The notes beneath the pieces are model-generated. The model ran no database searches, had not been told where the DNA came from, and saw only the letters and a list, made by a program, of their open reading frames with translations. The translations under genes and the position numbers were made by a program. From the NCBI GenBank assembly GCA_947652605.1, contig OX393576.1:59248966-59312965 (forward strand): 64,000 nucleotides of DNA. Direction: 5' to 3'. Below are positions 1 through 11,760 of this stretch, one piece after another. Position 1 is the first letter of the stretch; the number at the start of each line of letters is the position of its first letter. The stretch comes from Elmis aenea (Eukaryota > Arthropoda > Insecta > Coleoptera > Elmidae).

Positions 1-2824
1 TGGATACCTCGTACTAAGTAAATTAGAAATGAGTTCACTAACTTTATCTAAATAGTCCTCACACCAAACTTTAACGATAGTAAAGAGGAAACCGTCGTCT
101 TCCCGTACATCCCTTGAAAATAAGTACTTGATAAAATCTGCGTTGGGTTTTTCTTGCTTAAGCATAAGGGCGACGATCGTTGAGGCTTCAGAGTGCTTCA
201 TGGGGTCTAAAAACGGAATTAAAGGTACTATGGTATCAAGGGAAATATCGTGGGCCTGTATTAACTGCCACAGAAAGAACTGCTCGATGGTTTCCCATGT
301 TAAACTTGATTTTAAAAGAGGCTGCAAGTTGTCACCTTTAAACATAACAAAGTGTCCTTGCATGATCATGAAAATAAGCTCCTGTAGTTGTCTCGCGTCT
401 ACAGTCGCTACTATCACCCGTAGTAGTTGAGCATTGTTTATTGTTTGCTGTTTAAAATCCTGGTATACGTCAGGCACAATCCACAGCATTAAATTATTAT
501 CACTGACTTGACATGCACTCAAGTCATCGAACAAACAGAGGTCCAACTTTTTATCTAAACCATTACAAAAATCTTTGTACATATTAATTTTTAGAGTAAC
601 CACTTTCAACATTTCGCTTTTGACTTCTGTCCTAACATGCACTTTCAAAAAGTACAGTAATAAATAACCTAGGTTTGAATGACAATTGTACATTTCGGCT
701 AAGAGTCTTAACAGCGTCTGTTTACTTGAATTGTCTTGTTTCGATAAATTATACAGAGTCCTAAACATTACAAACAAAGGCAACTTAATACTTTCTGATA
801 ACGTTTCCTCACTTATAGTTTTCGGTAATATTTCTGATTTAATTTCTCCCTGAAGTAAATTACACAAAAATTTTGCTACGGACGAAAGAACTTCATCATC
901 GGGTTCCAAGTCTATGATTTGATTGATCAGAGTTTCTGTTATTTCGCACCTCTTGTTCTTGTCTTTTTCAGCTTGTAACCTTGACAAACTTAGTTTGACA
1001 GGGCCCTCTATTAACATATCGTCGCTTTTGTCCTGTGTTTTCTCTTTAAGCCGCACTTTCGCTAGTGGAATATCATCATCATCTGTATCATCTTCTGGAG
1101 TGTGAATGGTAAGGCTTTGTTCTTCTTCCTCATCACTAAATGCTGGTTCACTATCCAGTATATGATTGTTAATTACACTACTTAAACGAGAGTTGGTCAG
1201 GTCACCGTCATCCATTTTTCCAGGCATTGAACCGCAGTCTTCCATTTTCGATGATGATTCAGATGAAGGTAACATACAAAATTCCTTAAATGTGTCACGC
1301 ACCATGAGTCGAAGTTCCCGATCCAATTTAGCATTATCGAATAGCGGTAGCAGTGACGGTAACACACGTTTATCTAGTATTTGCTTTAACGATGAAAATA
1401 TTCCTGATCGCACTTTATCAGTTAAAGGTGGATAGAAATTGGCGATAATTCTACATAAAAAATCTAGTAAAGTGGCTGATACAGCTGGATGTGATCTCAT
1501 TGAATGATGCATGACCAAAATTGCGGGCTCTATATTCATAATATTGTCTTTTTCACTATCATAAAACAGCCAATCGTAGAACAGAGCTAGTTTAGCATTA
1601 GAAACAGCAACATTGGATGTACATGTTGTTAAAAGCCAGCCTATTACAGCCCACCGTGGAATGATATCAGAACATAGCAATTCATTTGTCGGATGAATGA
1701 CACCAACAATAAATCGAATCATATCACACCTTAAACTTTGCGATTCTGGAGTTGCTAAATATTGTCGTTGGAACCATTCCTGGTATCTCTTGTGGTTGCC
1801 AAAGCGAACTTGTGACGTTAAAAATACTAACTTACGTTCCATTTCTGGTGTAAGTCTGGATTGCAAAAACCGGCGAGATGTTCTTGTCTGTAGTAGTTGA
1901 AGAATTCCATTAAATGATGGGCATAAAGATTTGGGAGCTAACAAAATATCTTTCCATAACTGTTCAAATTCAGGTATTCTAGCTACATTCTGTAGAAGTC
2001 GAACCAAATCTCTTCCAATTACTAAACACTCGAAAAATTTTTCTCTCAATATACTAATAAGAAAGGTAACTTCTTTTTGACGTAAGTTACTTAAATAAGG
2101 TGAGTTATGATCTTCAATTAATCGTAAGTATGTATATACCACAGATGCGAGAAGAACGGGGAATTTTTCTAACCAATTTCTATATTCTATGAAAACATCC
2201 AATAAAGATTCGATAAGCGTAAGATTTTTAACTGATATATCACCTCCAGCAGCATGGCGCATTAGATTCCAGCATAAATTATCAACATTACTTACAGAGT
2301 TTTTAATCATTTCACGGACTAACCATATCAATTGGGATTTAGCAGAGTCATTAAATCGTAGATATCGTTCGAGCACTAACTGAGATAAATGTGTTAGGAC
2401 CAGTCCAAAACCATCACGAGTAATTAATGTAAGATCTCGGTAACACTTAGCTGCATTATGAGGTTCTGTTAATATGCTAACTACAAGTCCAAAAGAAACA
2501 TCTTCATAACCTTTTTCTTTTAGTAGGGCATTATTTAGGGCATCGTGGGCATCTTTATCACTAAGTCCTGACGTGATACTTTGAAGAAATTGGTAGCTAC
2601 GTTCCAGTTTCTGAAAAGATAGTTCATATATAGAATTTAAACTTCCCGCGGATACCGCAAAAGACGCACAGAAAGAAGAAGTCAGGGCGAATCACAAATG
2701 GCTGCTCATCGCACCATCATATAGTAATAATACATTTAAAGTCTTTTACCTCTTCTAAATCATCTTTATTTTCAACAACAGACGTCACAAATAACCTGGA
2801 TGATTGGATTTTTGTCTGCTCCAT
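1..2824 (-). CDS. INTS3: Integrator complex subunit 3 (INTS3), partial: 3' end beyond the left edge
   Basis: INTS3 is a helical-repeat subunit of Integrator, which cleaves snRNA and other nascent RNA polymerase II transcripts in the nucleus; it is also the scaffold (SOSS-A) of the single-strand-DNA sensor complex. Spliced minus-strand reading gives exon 1 at 2824-2750 (25 codons, start MEQTKIQSSRLF, A at -3 and G at +4) and exon 2 from 2610 to the edge, one open frame of 870 codons. The intron is 139 nt with GTAAAA donor and TTTTCAG acceptor. Family hallmarks include LLQTRTSRRFLQSRLTPEME near residue 265, then RYQEWFQRQYLATPESQSLR and IIPRWAVIGWLLTTCTSN. An acidic linker (SDEEEEQSLTIHTPEDDTDDDD region, about residues 515-545) separates N- and C-terminal parts. 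Human INTS3 is about 1,040 residues, so roughly 150 are missing at the C terminus. Identification is by remembered family sequence, very strong. Confidence 0.97.
2611..2749 (-). other. INTS3 intron 1
   Basis: The intron interrupts the reading frame in phase 0 after codon 25. On the minus strand it begins GTAAAAG and ends CTTTTCAG. The downstream exon resumes with Lys-Leu-Glu, in register with known INTS3 proteins. Confidence 0.85.
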
Positions 2825-4429
2825 ACTCAATTAATATCAACACCGCTGCAAATTACGCACGTTTGTCAAATACGGGAGGTCCCTGCATCGTTCCGTCCTC
2901 AAGGAAAATGTTTGGTGTGAAAAGCAAGCGCGCGTGATATATACGGTATGGTTGTACGTGGATAACGCCGGGCGAATGAGCGAGCGTCAATCGTTGGACA
3001 ACCGCTCGTTATTGCTGCCAGTGCACTTGCTTTTCGCGTATAGGATCAGTTGGACGTAACATACGCACATTAATAACGGTGATTCCAACAGTTTAACATT
3101 CTCATCCTTTTATTTGGTTTCATTAGATAAAACACTTTTAAACCATAACGGGAAAGGCAAAATTCAATAGTCTTGGCATCTCCAACTAGTCATTACAAAA
3201 ATATGTATATTTTCGTAATGAAGTCCCAATAATTATAAGCATTTAATACTTGCAATTATAAATAATACGACACTAGCAAATAGAACAAAAACGAATCGCA
3301 AATAAGATGAGGGCGAATAATTTACTAAATGATTCTATTAAACGTAATATAATTTCATTATCTACCACGCCTGTATACACGTAATAAAATTAATGTAAGC
3401 CCGGTTTCCAGTGTATGCACAGTTGGGGAAGCCAAAAGGATTTTATCTTATGCGTCAGGGAACTCGCATTCCTGACGTCATCATATACAAATGCATTCAC
3501 AGTAACTGAACTTTTGCACTAAGATAATCTGTAAAAAGTATACAATTTCATGATTTTATTCAGCATTAAATAAACATTACTTGTTAAAAAAAATTGATTT
3601 ATAGAAAAATGTTTCATAGCAATAGCAATTTTATTAATCTACCTGAAAGCATTTTTTAAACACCACATCACAAAGTAAAATTTATTAAAAAGTGCTAAAA
3701 CCATATAAAAATACCTTTATAAAACAAATTCATGGACAAAAATTACTTGAAATAATTAACATTTGATCACTTCGATTACTATCAGTATTCAAGAGATAAT
3801 GTGCAGTTTTATTTCTAGTAAAAAATGAGTAGGTACATAAAAATTTAAAAGGTTTTAACGAAAAACAAATGAAGCACAGAACACATGAAGGTAGAGGTAC
3901 AAAAAATGATAAAACGTTAATTTTGAAACAATTCTCATTTGCACACAACACTTCTTTACAATTTTGATGTCCTAAGCTCCACCAGATTTTGGAAATTGAA
4001 ATTGAATAAAAAGTGACAGAATTAGGTTTTGGTTAAATATAAAATAAACCTTAAATTAATAAGAAGTTTCAAGGTGTTCCTTGATAAAAAGACTTTAACA
4101 TTCAAATAATGTATTATTCTATATTATAATCAACAAAACATACTGTATATCACATATTTTACACACAATTTTAAAACATTATTTCCTAGCTCAATTGGTA
4201 TTGTACAACTTCTTAAATTTCCCTAAATAAATAAATAAATGCATTGTTAAGTTGACTTTTGCTTATAATTATGAATTAGAACATATTTATGAGCCATTGT
4301 AATTCTCATTAAACTAAGAATTTAATGTACACAAAAATTTAAAACGCTTGTTATCCATTAGGAGCTGCTTGAAGCCTTATGGGTCCCATCACAATTATCA
4401 ATAATAATCACAAATAAAATCGTAATGTT
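2825..4429. other. Intergenic: INTS3 upstream region and 3' flank of the TPR gene
   Basis: No gene is visible. The part nearest INTS3 (about 2880-3070) is much richer in CpG than its surroundings, with runs such as AAGCGCGCGTGATATATACG and GCCGGGCGAATGAGCGAGCG. It is the likeliest place for the INTS3 promoter, although no TATA box or initiator can be assigned with confidence. The remainder is A+T-rich and should contain the 3' UTR of the TPR gene. A 73-codon open frame at 3730-3951 has low-complexity, unrecognisable content and is not taken as a gene. Confidence 0.5.
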
Positions 4430-5990
4430 TTATTTATGTCTTGCCTTTTTTGTACCGTTGTCTGGCTTGTGATTTTGTGTACCTATTGTAGCTAGGAGTT
4501 TTAACTTCTTCCTCCAATTTTTCTTCTTCAGGCTCTTCCTTAGCTGCTGTAAAATATATGACACAAAAATAGCAACATGATTTCAATAATTAAACATTTT
4601 CGTAATACCATTTATTTTTAGTAATATACAAACCTAAATCAACAGGTGCCTGTAATAGAGCATCTCTTTTGCATTTGATGTAATAACGAAACGCTCTAGC
4701 AGCCCCATATCCAATCATTGCAATACTTATTGTCATAATCGCCATAAGCATGGGGTGCTGCAAAAAGTTTGTTATATTCTTGCAATAATGTATTTTGTTG
4801 GTAACTTACTGTTAATGTAGGTTTACTAGTATAAACAAAATCTGCTATGACTATCAATACCCCGAGAACAATACCTACACCAGCACCTACCCAAGGAATT
4901 TGTGCATCAGCTACAATCAATTGTTTATGATTTACTTATTATAATTTTGCTGTTGTTACGTTTTAGAAATATTAACGTTTAAACAATTACATTTCTGTAT
5001 AACATCTTTTAAATATATTTACAGTGACTTAAGTCCGTTTTTGGAATACCCTGTACATAAAAATATATTTACCACGAATATCCTTTCGTTGTTCTTGAAT
5101 AGTTTTCCTGATGGCTTCAATAACAATATTATCATCAGGTTTTAATTGCAGAGCTTTCTGGTATGAAATGAACGCATCTGAAAAATGATATGTAGCAAAT
5201 TCAACCTCTGCTTTCCGAAAATAGCCCTGAAATTTATATTTACATATAAAGCTGATATACTTTAGGTAATCATTACTTTTGGCCATGTGGGATTTAATTT
5301 AATTGTTTCGTTTGCATCTTCCATCGCAAAATAATATTGTTGGATTTTTAGGAAAGCCAAGGAACGGTTACTATACAGCGTAAAGTTTGCTGGGTCTTTT
5401 TTAACTGCGTAAGTGTAGTGCAATATAGCTTCTTCATATTTTTGGCTTTTTACAGCTTCGTTACCCAATTCTTTGAGCTTGTCGACAGTAATCTACAAAA
5501 TTTGTAGAAGTCAGTAATCTGCCAAAATTACATGTACCAAGTACTCATTGTTTTTTGAATGTTGCTAATTGTTACGAAAGTATATACAGTGAATTAAACC
5601 CTTGTATGTGGGCCACTTTTTACGAGCGTAGCTAATTAAAAATGACTTAAGAACAACTAAAGCTTGAATTGGGGGCCTGTACATAATTAAAATCTCAGTC
5701 AGTATTACGATTTACCAAAAAATACAGTTATATATCGTGGATTTCCCAAACGAACTCGTTAATTGTTTACATGTATACCTTAGTAGTTACTGAATTGTTT
5801 ATTTTTAACACTATAACATATGCGGAGTCTAGATTCAAAGTATTCTTGAGACGTACTAAACTGCCACACGACTCTACATCACTAGTGTTCGAGGGTCTTA
5901 AAAATATATGCAAACACAAAACTCTGCTGTTACAACTTAACCTACATTTAAGTTTAGTTTTTATTGATTTTTATTTACCTCTTCTGTCAT
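4430..5990 (-). CDS. TPR-repeat protein with two C-terminal transmembrane segments (complete, 6 exons, 241 aa)
   Basis: The exons on the minus strand are 5990-5979, 5492-5277, 5226-5073, 4910-4810, 4757-4634 and 4548-4430, all with GT-AG introns (two only 50-52 nt). Phases agree throughout and give 241 residues. The start MTEE sits in a four-codon first exon. Residues about 9-110 form three TPR motifs (LKELGNEAVKSQKYEEAILH, NPTWPKGYFRKAEVEFATYH), the kind that often binds Hsp70/Hsp90 tails. Two hydrophobic stretches follow: VGAGVGIVLGVLIVIADFVY (about 134-153) and LMAIMTISIAMIGYGAARAF (about 164-184). The C terminus is acidic (KEEPEEEKLEEE) and then basic (TKKARHK). This suggests a membrane-anchored co-chaperone-like protein, but I do not recognise the exact orthologue. 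The predicted tail depends on a run of six T at 4498-4503; two bases fewer would give a different ending. Confidence 0.85.
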
Positions 5991-8900
5991 TTTCCTCTTA
6001 AATTATTTTGACTAGTTGGAAGCACGTTTCCTAAATTACATGCATAATTAAATTATTATAAGCAAAGAAAAGTGTGTTAGCTGTATTACTATACTACCAA
6101 CATGATCAACTGAATGTAGACAACATAAAGACAAGGACCATAGAAGAAACAAGGACGCCTACATGTAACACAGTACACATACAACTATATGTACAGGGTG
6201 TTTCACAAATTGAGGACACAAAATGGGAAGTTTACTGGGGGTAATCAGCTTCTCTGATTTTAGGTATATTGCTCTGGGAATGTTTTTCATCAACATATTT
6301 AATATTACATGATAAATGGTGTCCGAATAGCTTGTTATATACAAAATCACCCGAGGCAAAAGCTTCACTTGTTTATGTATATTCATTTAGGTTTTATATG
6401 TGGGCGTGTTGGTTTGTACAAAACAGTATCGATTAACTTCCTGAAATACTTCATTTTCTATCCATGAGCTACATCTCCCTTAACAACGATTATTTAAATA
6501 TTCTTTGCCTTTTATAACAACTTTTTTGTTCTTTTTGTACATTCAAACGCTCTTTGTGGTTGTTAATTAAAAGCAAGAATTTAGATTTTGATTCACAAGT
6601 GGTTGAAGTTAAGTGTTAATTATCCACTAGTTTTGAGATATAATCCACATTCCTTTGATCAGTTAAATGAACAACCAGTCAACCACAAAGAATTGGAGAC
6701 GAAAACCCGTCCTTAAAGCAGCCAAAAAAAGCTAATAATGTCTGAAATACAGTTTTTAAGTTCATTTTATTTGTTTCCAGAACAAAAGCTAAGAAAAATG
6801 TACACAAAGTTAAGAGATATTATTAACCGGCATTTTATCACAAATAACTTTGTTGTATATCTTGAACATTTTTACAAACTGTATTGATACATGAGAATCT
6901 TTTCCCTGTAACTGGTTTTTTACCAGGTTTTACGTCTTCTATACCCAAAATTTTGTTGCCTTTTCTTAAAAATACTAAAATATACTTGGCAGATAAAATA
7001 TTTACCAGTTTTACATAAAACAATTTCGCACTTTGAAAAATACTATTTCATGTACAAAGTTGTACAGTTTGAGTTTGGGAAGGTGGTATGTATTAACTTA
7101 GATTAATTGGATATATGTTGGGTTGATGATATAAATAAAAAGACAAATAATTTCATTTTCATGATGCTTTTAAATATACTGCATAGTTCATTTACAATAA
7201 AACATAATAATGTAATGTAGTTATAAAACCATAGCCACTTGGATATTAAAATGAGCCTGGCATGGATCTGTGCGAGTCACAACCATAAACAATATATACT
7301 ATTTACACACTGCTCTACATACATCTCACACAAGATCACTAAACGTATATACAGGTTGGCAAGCACATACAATTGGCACGAAAAATCTAACCAACCTAAG
7401 ACTAACGAAGTGGCGCATGTTACATAACATTGTAGAGAGTGCCTCAAGCCCTCGAAGACTGTTAGTCTACGTACGGTCACTGGAGTTACTTATGCATTAC
7501 CAACCAAACAACCAACGAAACCAAATCTTTATCACATTAATCCACGTGTCATGTAATGGTTGAAATTAAAATAATAGAAAATTGAAAATTTTCACAAGCA
7601 ATTTAAAATTGACTCAGTACGTATAGAAATTACACAACCCCGGACTAATGACATTTAATTATTTTTTTGGGCTTTATTAACTTTGCATTTTTCAAATATA
7701 AGCAAAAAAAAGACAGAATAAGAGTTGATTAAGCATATTCTAACATATTAATATATATGTACTTATATAGATACATGGTACTGTATATATATAAACATTA
7801 TGAGTCAAGGTCAGGCCAGGTCGTCACCAAAGATCATATGTACATTCACAACCATATCGCCAGCGCTTTTGGCGACCGATGGACAGTCTAATTGGCAGGA
7901 ACAGCACTGCTACTGGACATAAAATACTATCTACATTTAACGGAATGAGCTTGGCCGTCACAGATTAAATGTTGTTTTAACGTATAAAAGTTGACAACTG
8001 CACCTTTTTGATTATATCTTATCTTATTGCAAAACAACTTCATGTTAAAACAGTCGATCTAAAGCCGCCCCACCAATCTGGGGCAAAATTATACCAACAG
8101 CACAATAAAGTACGCTTACAACAAAAAATCAAAAATTAATATCACTAAAATCAACCGACAACAAAATTCAATCATACAATCAATTACCAAACTGTTAACG
8201 ACACTTTTTAAAAAGACTGACGTTTTAAACATAAAGTTAAACTTAAATAAGTATACGAAATTTTTTACGTTTAACATAAATTTGTAACGAGATTTTAACT
8301 ACGCAATGATAACAAAAAAAAAAATTGCAGCAAAATTGAAATTATTTTGTGGAACACATTTTAAAACAAGACAGATGGTAAAAACTTCGACAAAATTACA
8401 AAATAATTTCACTTTTATGCATACAACAATATTTAACAAACTAATATTAAGAGCAACATCGTAATTTAGAATATCATTGTTGAATTTGGCACGATTTAAA
8501 TAACCTATAAGTAATTTAGAGTACACATGTACACATCATTTATTTTTTTATATTGATTTGGAAGCACAGACAAACAACTACAAGACAACACCGATTGTGT
8601 TAAGTAATTTAAAATGGTATAACCAACAGCAGTTCACAGTTACTGATCGTCTTTTAAAACCCTTACATTAATACCTTGCAAAATAAATTTTATCAAAACA
8701 AACCAATCACAATCTTGCTATACCCTAAATTATTCATGTTTTGGCCATTGCGACCAACTGTGAATCCCCTATTTACCACAACACATACATTCAAAATTTA
8801 GTATTGTTACGATATTTAACTATGATAATACATATTAGAAGGCCACAGTTAAATAAAAACCCTTGGTAACGTTAATTTTATAAATAACATTTTAATGAAA

Positions 8901-11760
8901 TGAAACTTTTGTCTGAAATTTGCATGATTTTTGACTTAAAATAATACTGATTAATTTAGGGTATAAAATTACTGTGAATGGTGTGAAATTAAATCATTTT
9001 AAACAAGAAATAACTTTCCATTTCATTAAACACTCGTGGGTTATACAAGATAAAAATTTTGTGCAAGTACAAACAACACTGTAGAATCTATTCGGTAAAA
9101 TTGATTCAACATTTATTTATAAACCACTAGTTAATTTCATTTTTCATTTCTAATTACTAATGCTTTTGAAACATAATAAGAGGAGCTTATAAAGATAATT
9201 ATGTTTGATTTAATGACTGCCTTCATTCCAGGAAACCAGGAACAAAATACTTCCTTTTATAAAATTTATTTCAGTATTGTTGAACAACAAATAGAAAATA
9301 CGCATCCATAACTATTGCATGATCTTACAAGTATGCAGTGATATAACTTGATTACATTGGGCTACATGTTCAAAAATGGGCCAAAATATTCATTAAAATA
9401 ACTCACAAACATTCTTCCTATTTGTACACGTTTTTAATAGTTTAATCTTGGTCTGAGTGACTATAATGTTGTAAGGCATTTTGGTCTGTTTAAAAAGGTT
9501 TAGGATATGGTGAATTCTATAAAAAATATTAAAACTAATTGCACTGCAATCTTTACTGTCAATATTAAAACTTTTCGAATCTAAAGGTGATCTTTTTTCA
9601 TGTACAAACTTGCAAAAGTTCATTAAAAATATTTTTTCTTGTAAATAATTTTTTTAGTTTAATAAAATATATTTTTTTAATTGGCACAAAAGAAATGCAT
9701 GTTTGAAGAAAAATTTATAATATTTCCCCTAGGCGGGGGGTAACTTTTTTCCAGGTATTGTATTTAAAACTGATACCAAAAGTTTATGATGTGCTCCTCT
9801 TAAAATATTCAATGATATGACCAAAGATTGAAATTTTGAAGTGCAAAATCGTATGGGTAATACGAAACTTCCAAGAATGTAATAGGCTAATAAGACTATA
9901 ACTGTAACAAAAATATGTTCGATATGTAAATGGTTTATTTAGAACCATCACGTAACACAGAATGGTGCACAAACTATGGATCATGATTGGAGAGTTGTGG
10001 ATATTTTATACTAAGCAAAAGATCTGTTAAAAGTCGGAAAACGGCTTGAAGACGTCGATACATTTTGAATGTGAAGTTTACACATTAACCTTTCAAGACA
10101 ATTACAGTTTTTATTATTTTGCATTTATGAATTATTCTTTATAAATTCTAACAAATCTTCTTGTGTAAAACTTGCTCTGCTGACATAAAATTGTTATTTT
10201 CTACACTCTGTAGAATCATCTCAGGTTTTGGAATAATGTATTTCAAAACGAAAGAAGAATGAAAAACTTAATCTGACCCAGCACATACTACTATGCAACC
10301 ATACAAATTTTAAAAAACAATTCAAACCGCAAAATGTATGGGAAATTTTATAAATAACAGGTGTACAATTAATGACATTAATCAAAGCTAATTGCCAATG
10401 TGTTATTTACTCCGATATTTACCACAAAAAATAGTATTAGTTTTCACAAAAAGATATGTGACTAAAATCAGTATTTTATATTATTTGGAACTTGGAATAG
10501 AAAGCATTTGCCAAAATGCCTCAAAATGGTGTTTTTTAAAACAATTTTAAGAAATTTCTTCTGCATCTTACTCTATTGTTTTAAATATATGGTCATAATC
10601 AGTGGCATATACAGGAGTTGTAACCCCCCTAACAATGTTGGTATATTGAATTAAGGGTGTAGATTTTACAACAAAGTTCTCATAAATCCAGTTACAGTTA
10701 GTGTTTGTGTGTAAGGCTGGACATGTGAAAATCAATTTAAAGGGCTATAGCCTTTGTTAACACCCCTCCCATAGAAAACATCCTGCCTACGCCACTGGTC
10801 ATAATATCTATTAAAGGATATTAAATAGGCAAAAGCAGAGTAGTTGTAAAAATTGCTTCGAAATTGTAGTTTTTAATTTTTTTTTTTTATCACCTAACTT
10901 CACTTCTAACAATCATTTTTTGTTTCTGAGCTGGTCAAAGTCCTGAAAGGTTTTGTGTGTTTAAAAATGGGTAAATCACAACTTAAAAGGTTTGTGCAGA
11001 ATTGCCATGTACTAACAACAAAAATATACTTAAAAATGAGGAAAGTGTCGCTGTGCTAACATGTGACTTTGTTACGCGATTATTTTTTTACACAAAAGTA
11101 ACACATGTTAATTATTAAATTATCTAAATTAATTTTTTTTTAAGACTTGAAAGAACTGTACAGTTTATCACATACATATTGAGCAAAATATTATGTAACT
11201 AACTTAGGCTGGCTCCATGTACTTTGGCACCTTTAGCAGAAAGAGACTTTTTTAAGTATTTATTTTTGGCTTTTACTAAGAATTCAATCGACTAAACAGT
11301 GCCCAATTGGGATGCCCCAAAGTATAATACCTCGAGCCAAAACCTGTGATGGACTTAAAAAAAATTTCATGCTATGTTAAGTTAAAATGTAAGATTACAA
11401 AAAAAAAATCATTAAACAAAATTTGTGTCCAAATTTTTTGAAAAATCCGAAAGTTTGGTGAGTTAGTAAGTTTCCCTAGGCGGACAATAATAAATACGAT
11501 GATAACTTAATAATTAACACAACTGCTTTTTACAGTTAAATATGACTAAGATTCATGTACATCACAAATCGAAATATGAAGCAGCAAGGTTTAACGTATA
11601 CTGTAGAACTTTTCATATATAATCAAAATTGAATGTTTATAAATAGAAACTTGATAATTTTTACATTTAAGGTGAACGATGGTGTTAAAAAACGTTTTTC
11701 TGAATGCAGATGTCCATAGCAATGTATGTGGGCTGTAGGCCATGGGGCCAGCACCCAAGG
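5991..11760. other. Gene-poor interval between the TPR gene and the ELL stop codon
   Basis: No conserved protein is visible on either strand. Because ELL reads toward this side, its 3' UTR must start at 11760 and may be long, but no cleavage site can be fixed. Short overlapping open frames at 7239-7563 on both strands have no recognisable content. A lone transposon terminus, TACAGGGTGTTTCACAAATT, lies at about 6192 with no matching end nearby. A 198-bp hAT-type MITE lies at 10600-10797. The rest is A+T-rich sequence with no assignable feature. Confidence 0.5.
10600..10797. mobile_element. hAT-type MITE, 198 bp, with 8-bp target duplication
   Basis: The element is bounded by CAGTGGCATATACAGG on the left and CCTACGCCACTG on the right, so the termini are inverted copies of CAGTGGC. 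The host sequence GTCATAAT is present immediately on both sides (10592-10599 and 10798-10805), an exact 8-bp target site duplication typical of hAT transposases. It is too short to encode protein. It shares its end sequence with the elements at 25745 and 28382. Confidence 0.85.

Noticed and set aside
128..2383. Five plus-strand open frames (60-100 codons) over INTS3
   Set aside because: They lie antisense to an 870-codon minus-strand frame that matches INTS3 from end to end.
5040..5056. ATACCCTGTA in a TPR-gene intron as the end of a full transposon
   Set aside because: No matching opposite end was found close by, and the intron is only 162 nt, so at most a terminal scrap remains.
7239..7563. 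Overlapping open frames of 62-97 codons on both strands
   Set aside because: No familiar motif, neither strand is preferred, and the region is probably 3' UTR of ELL.
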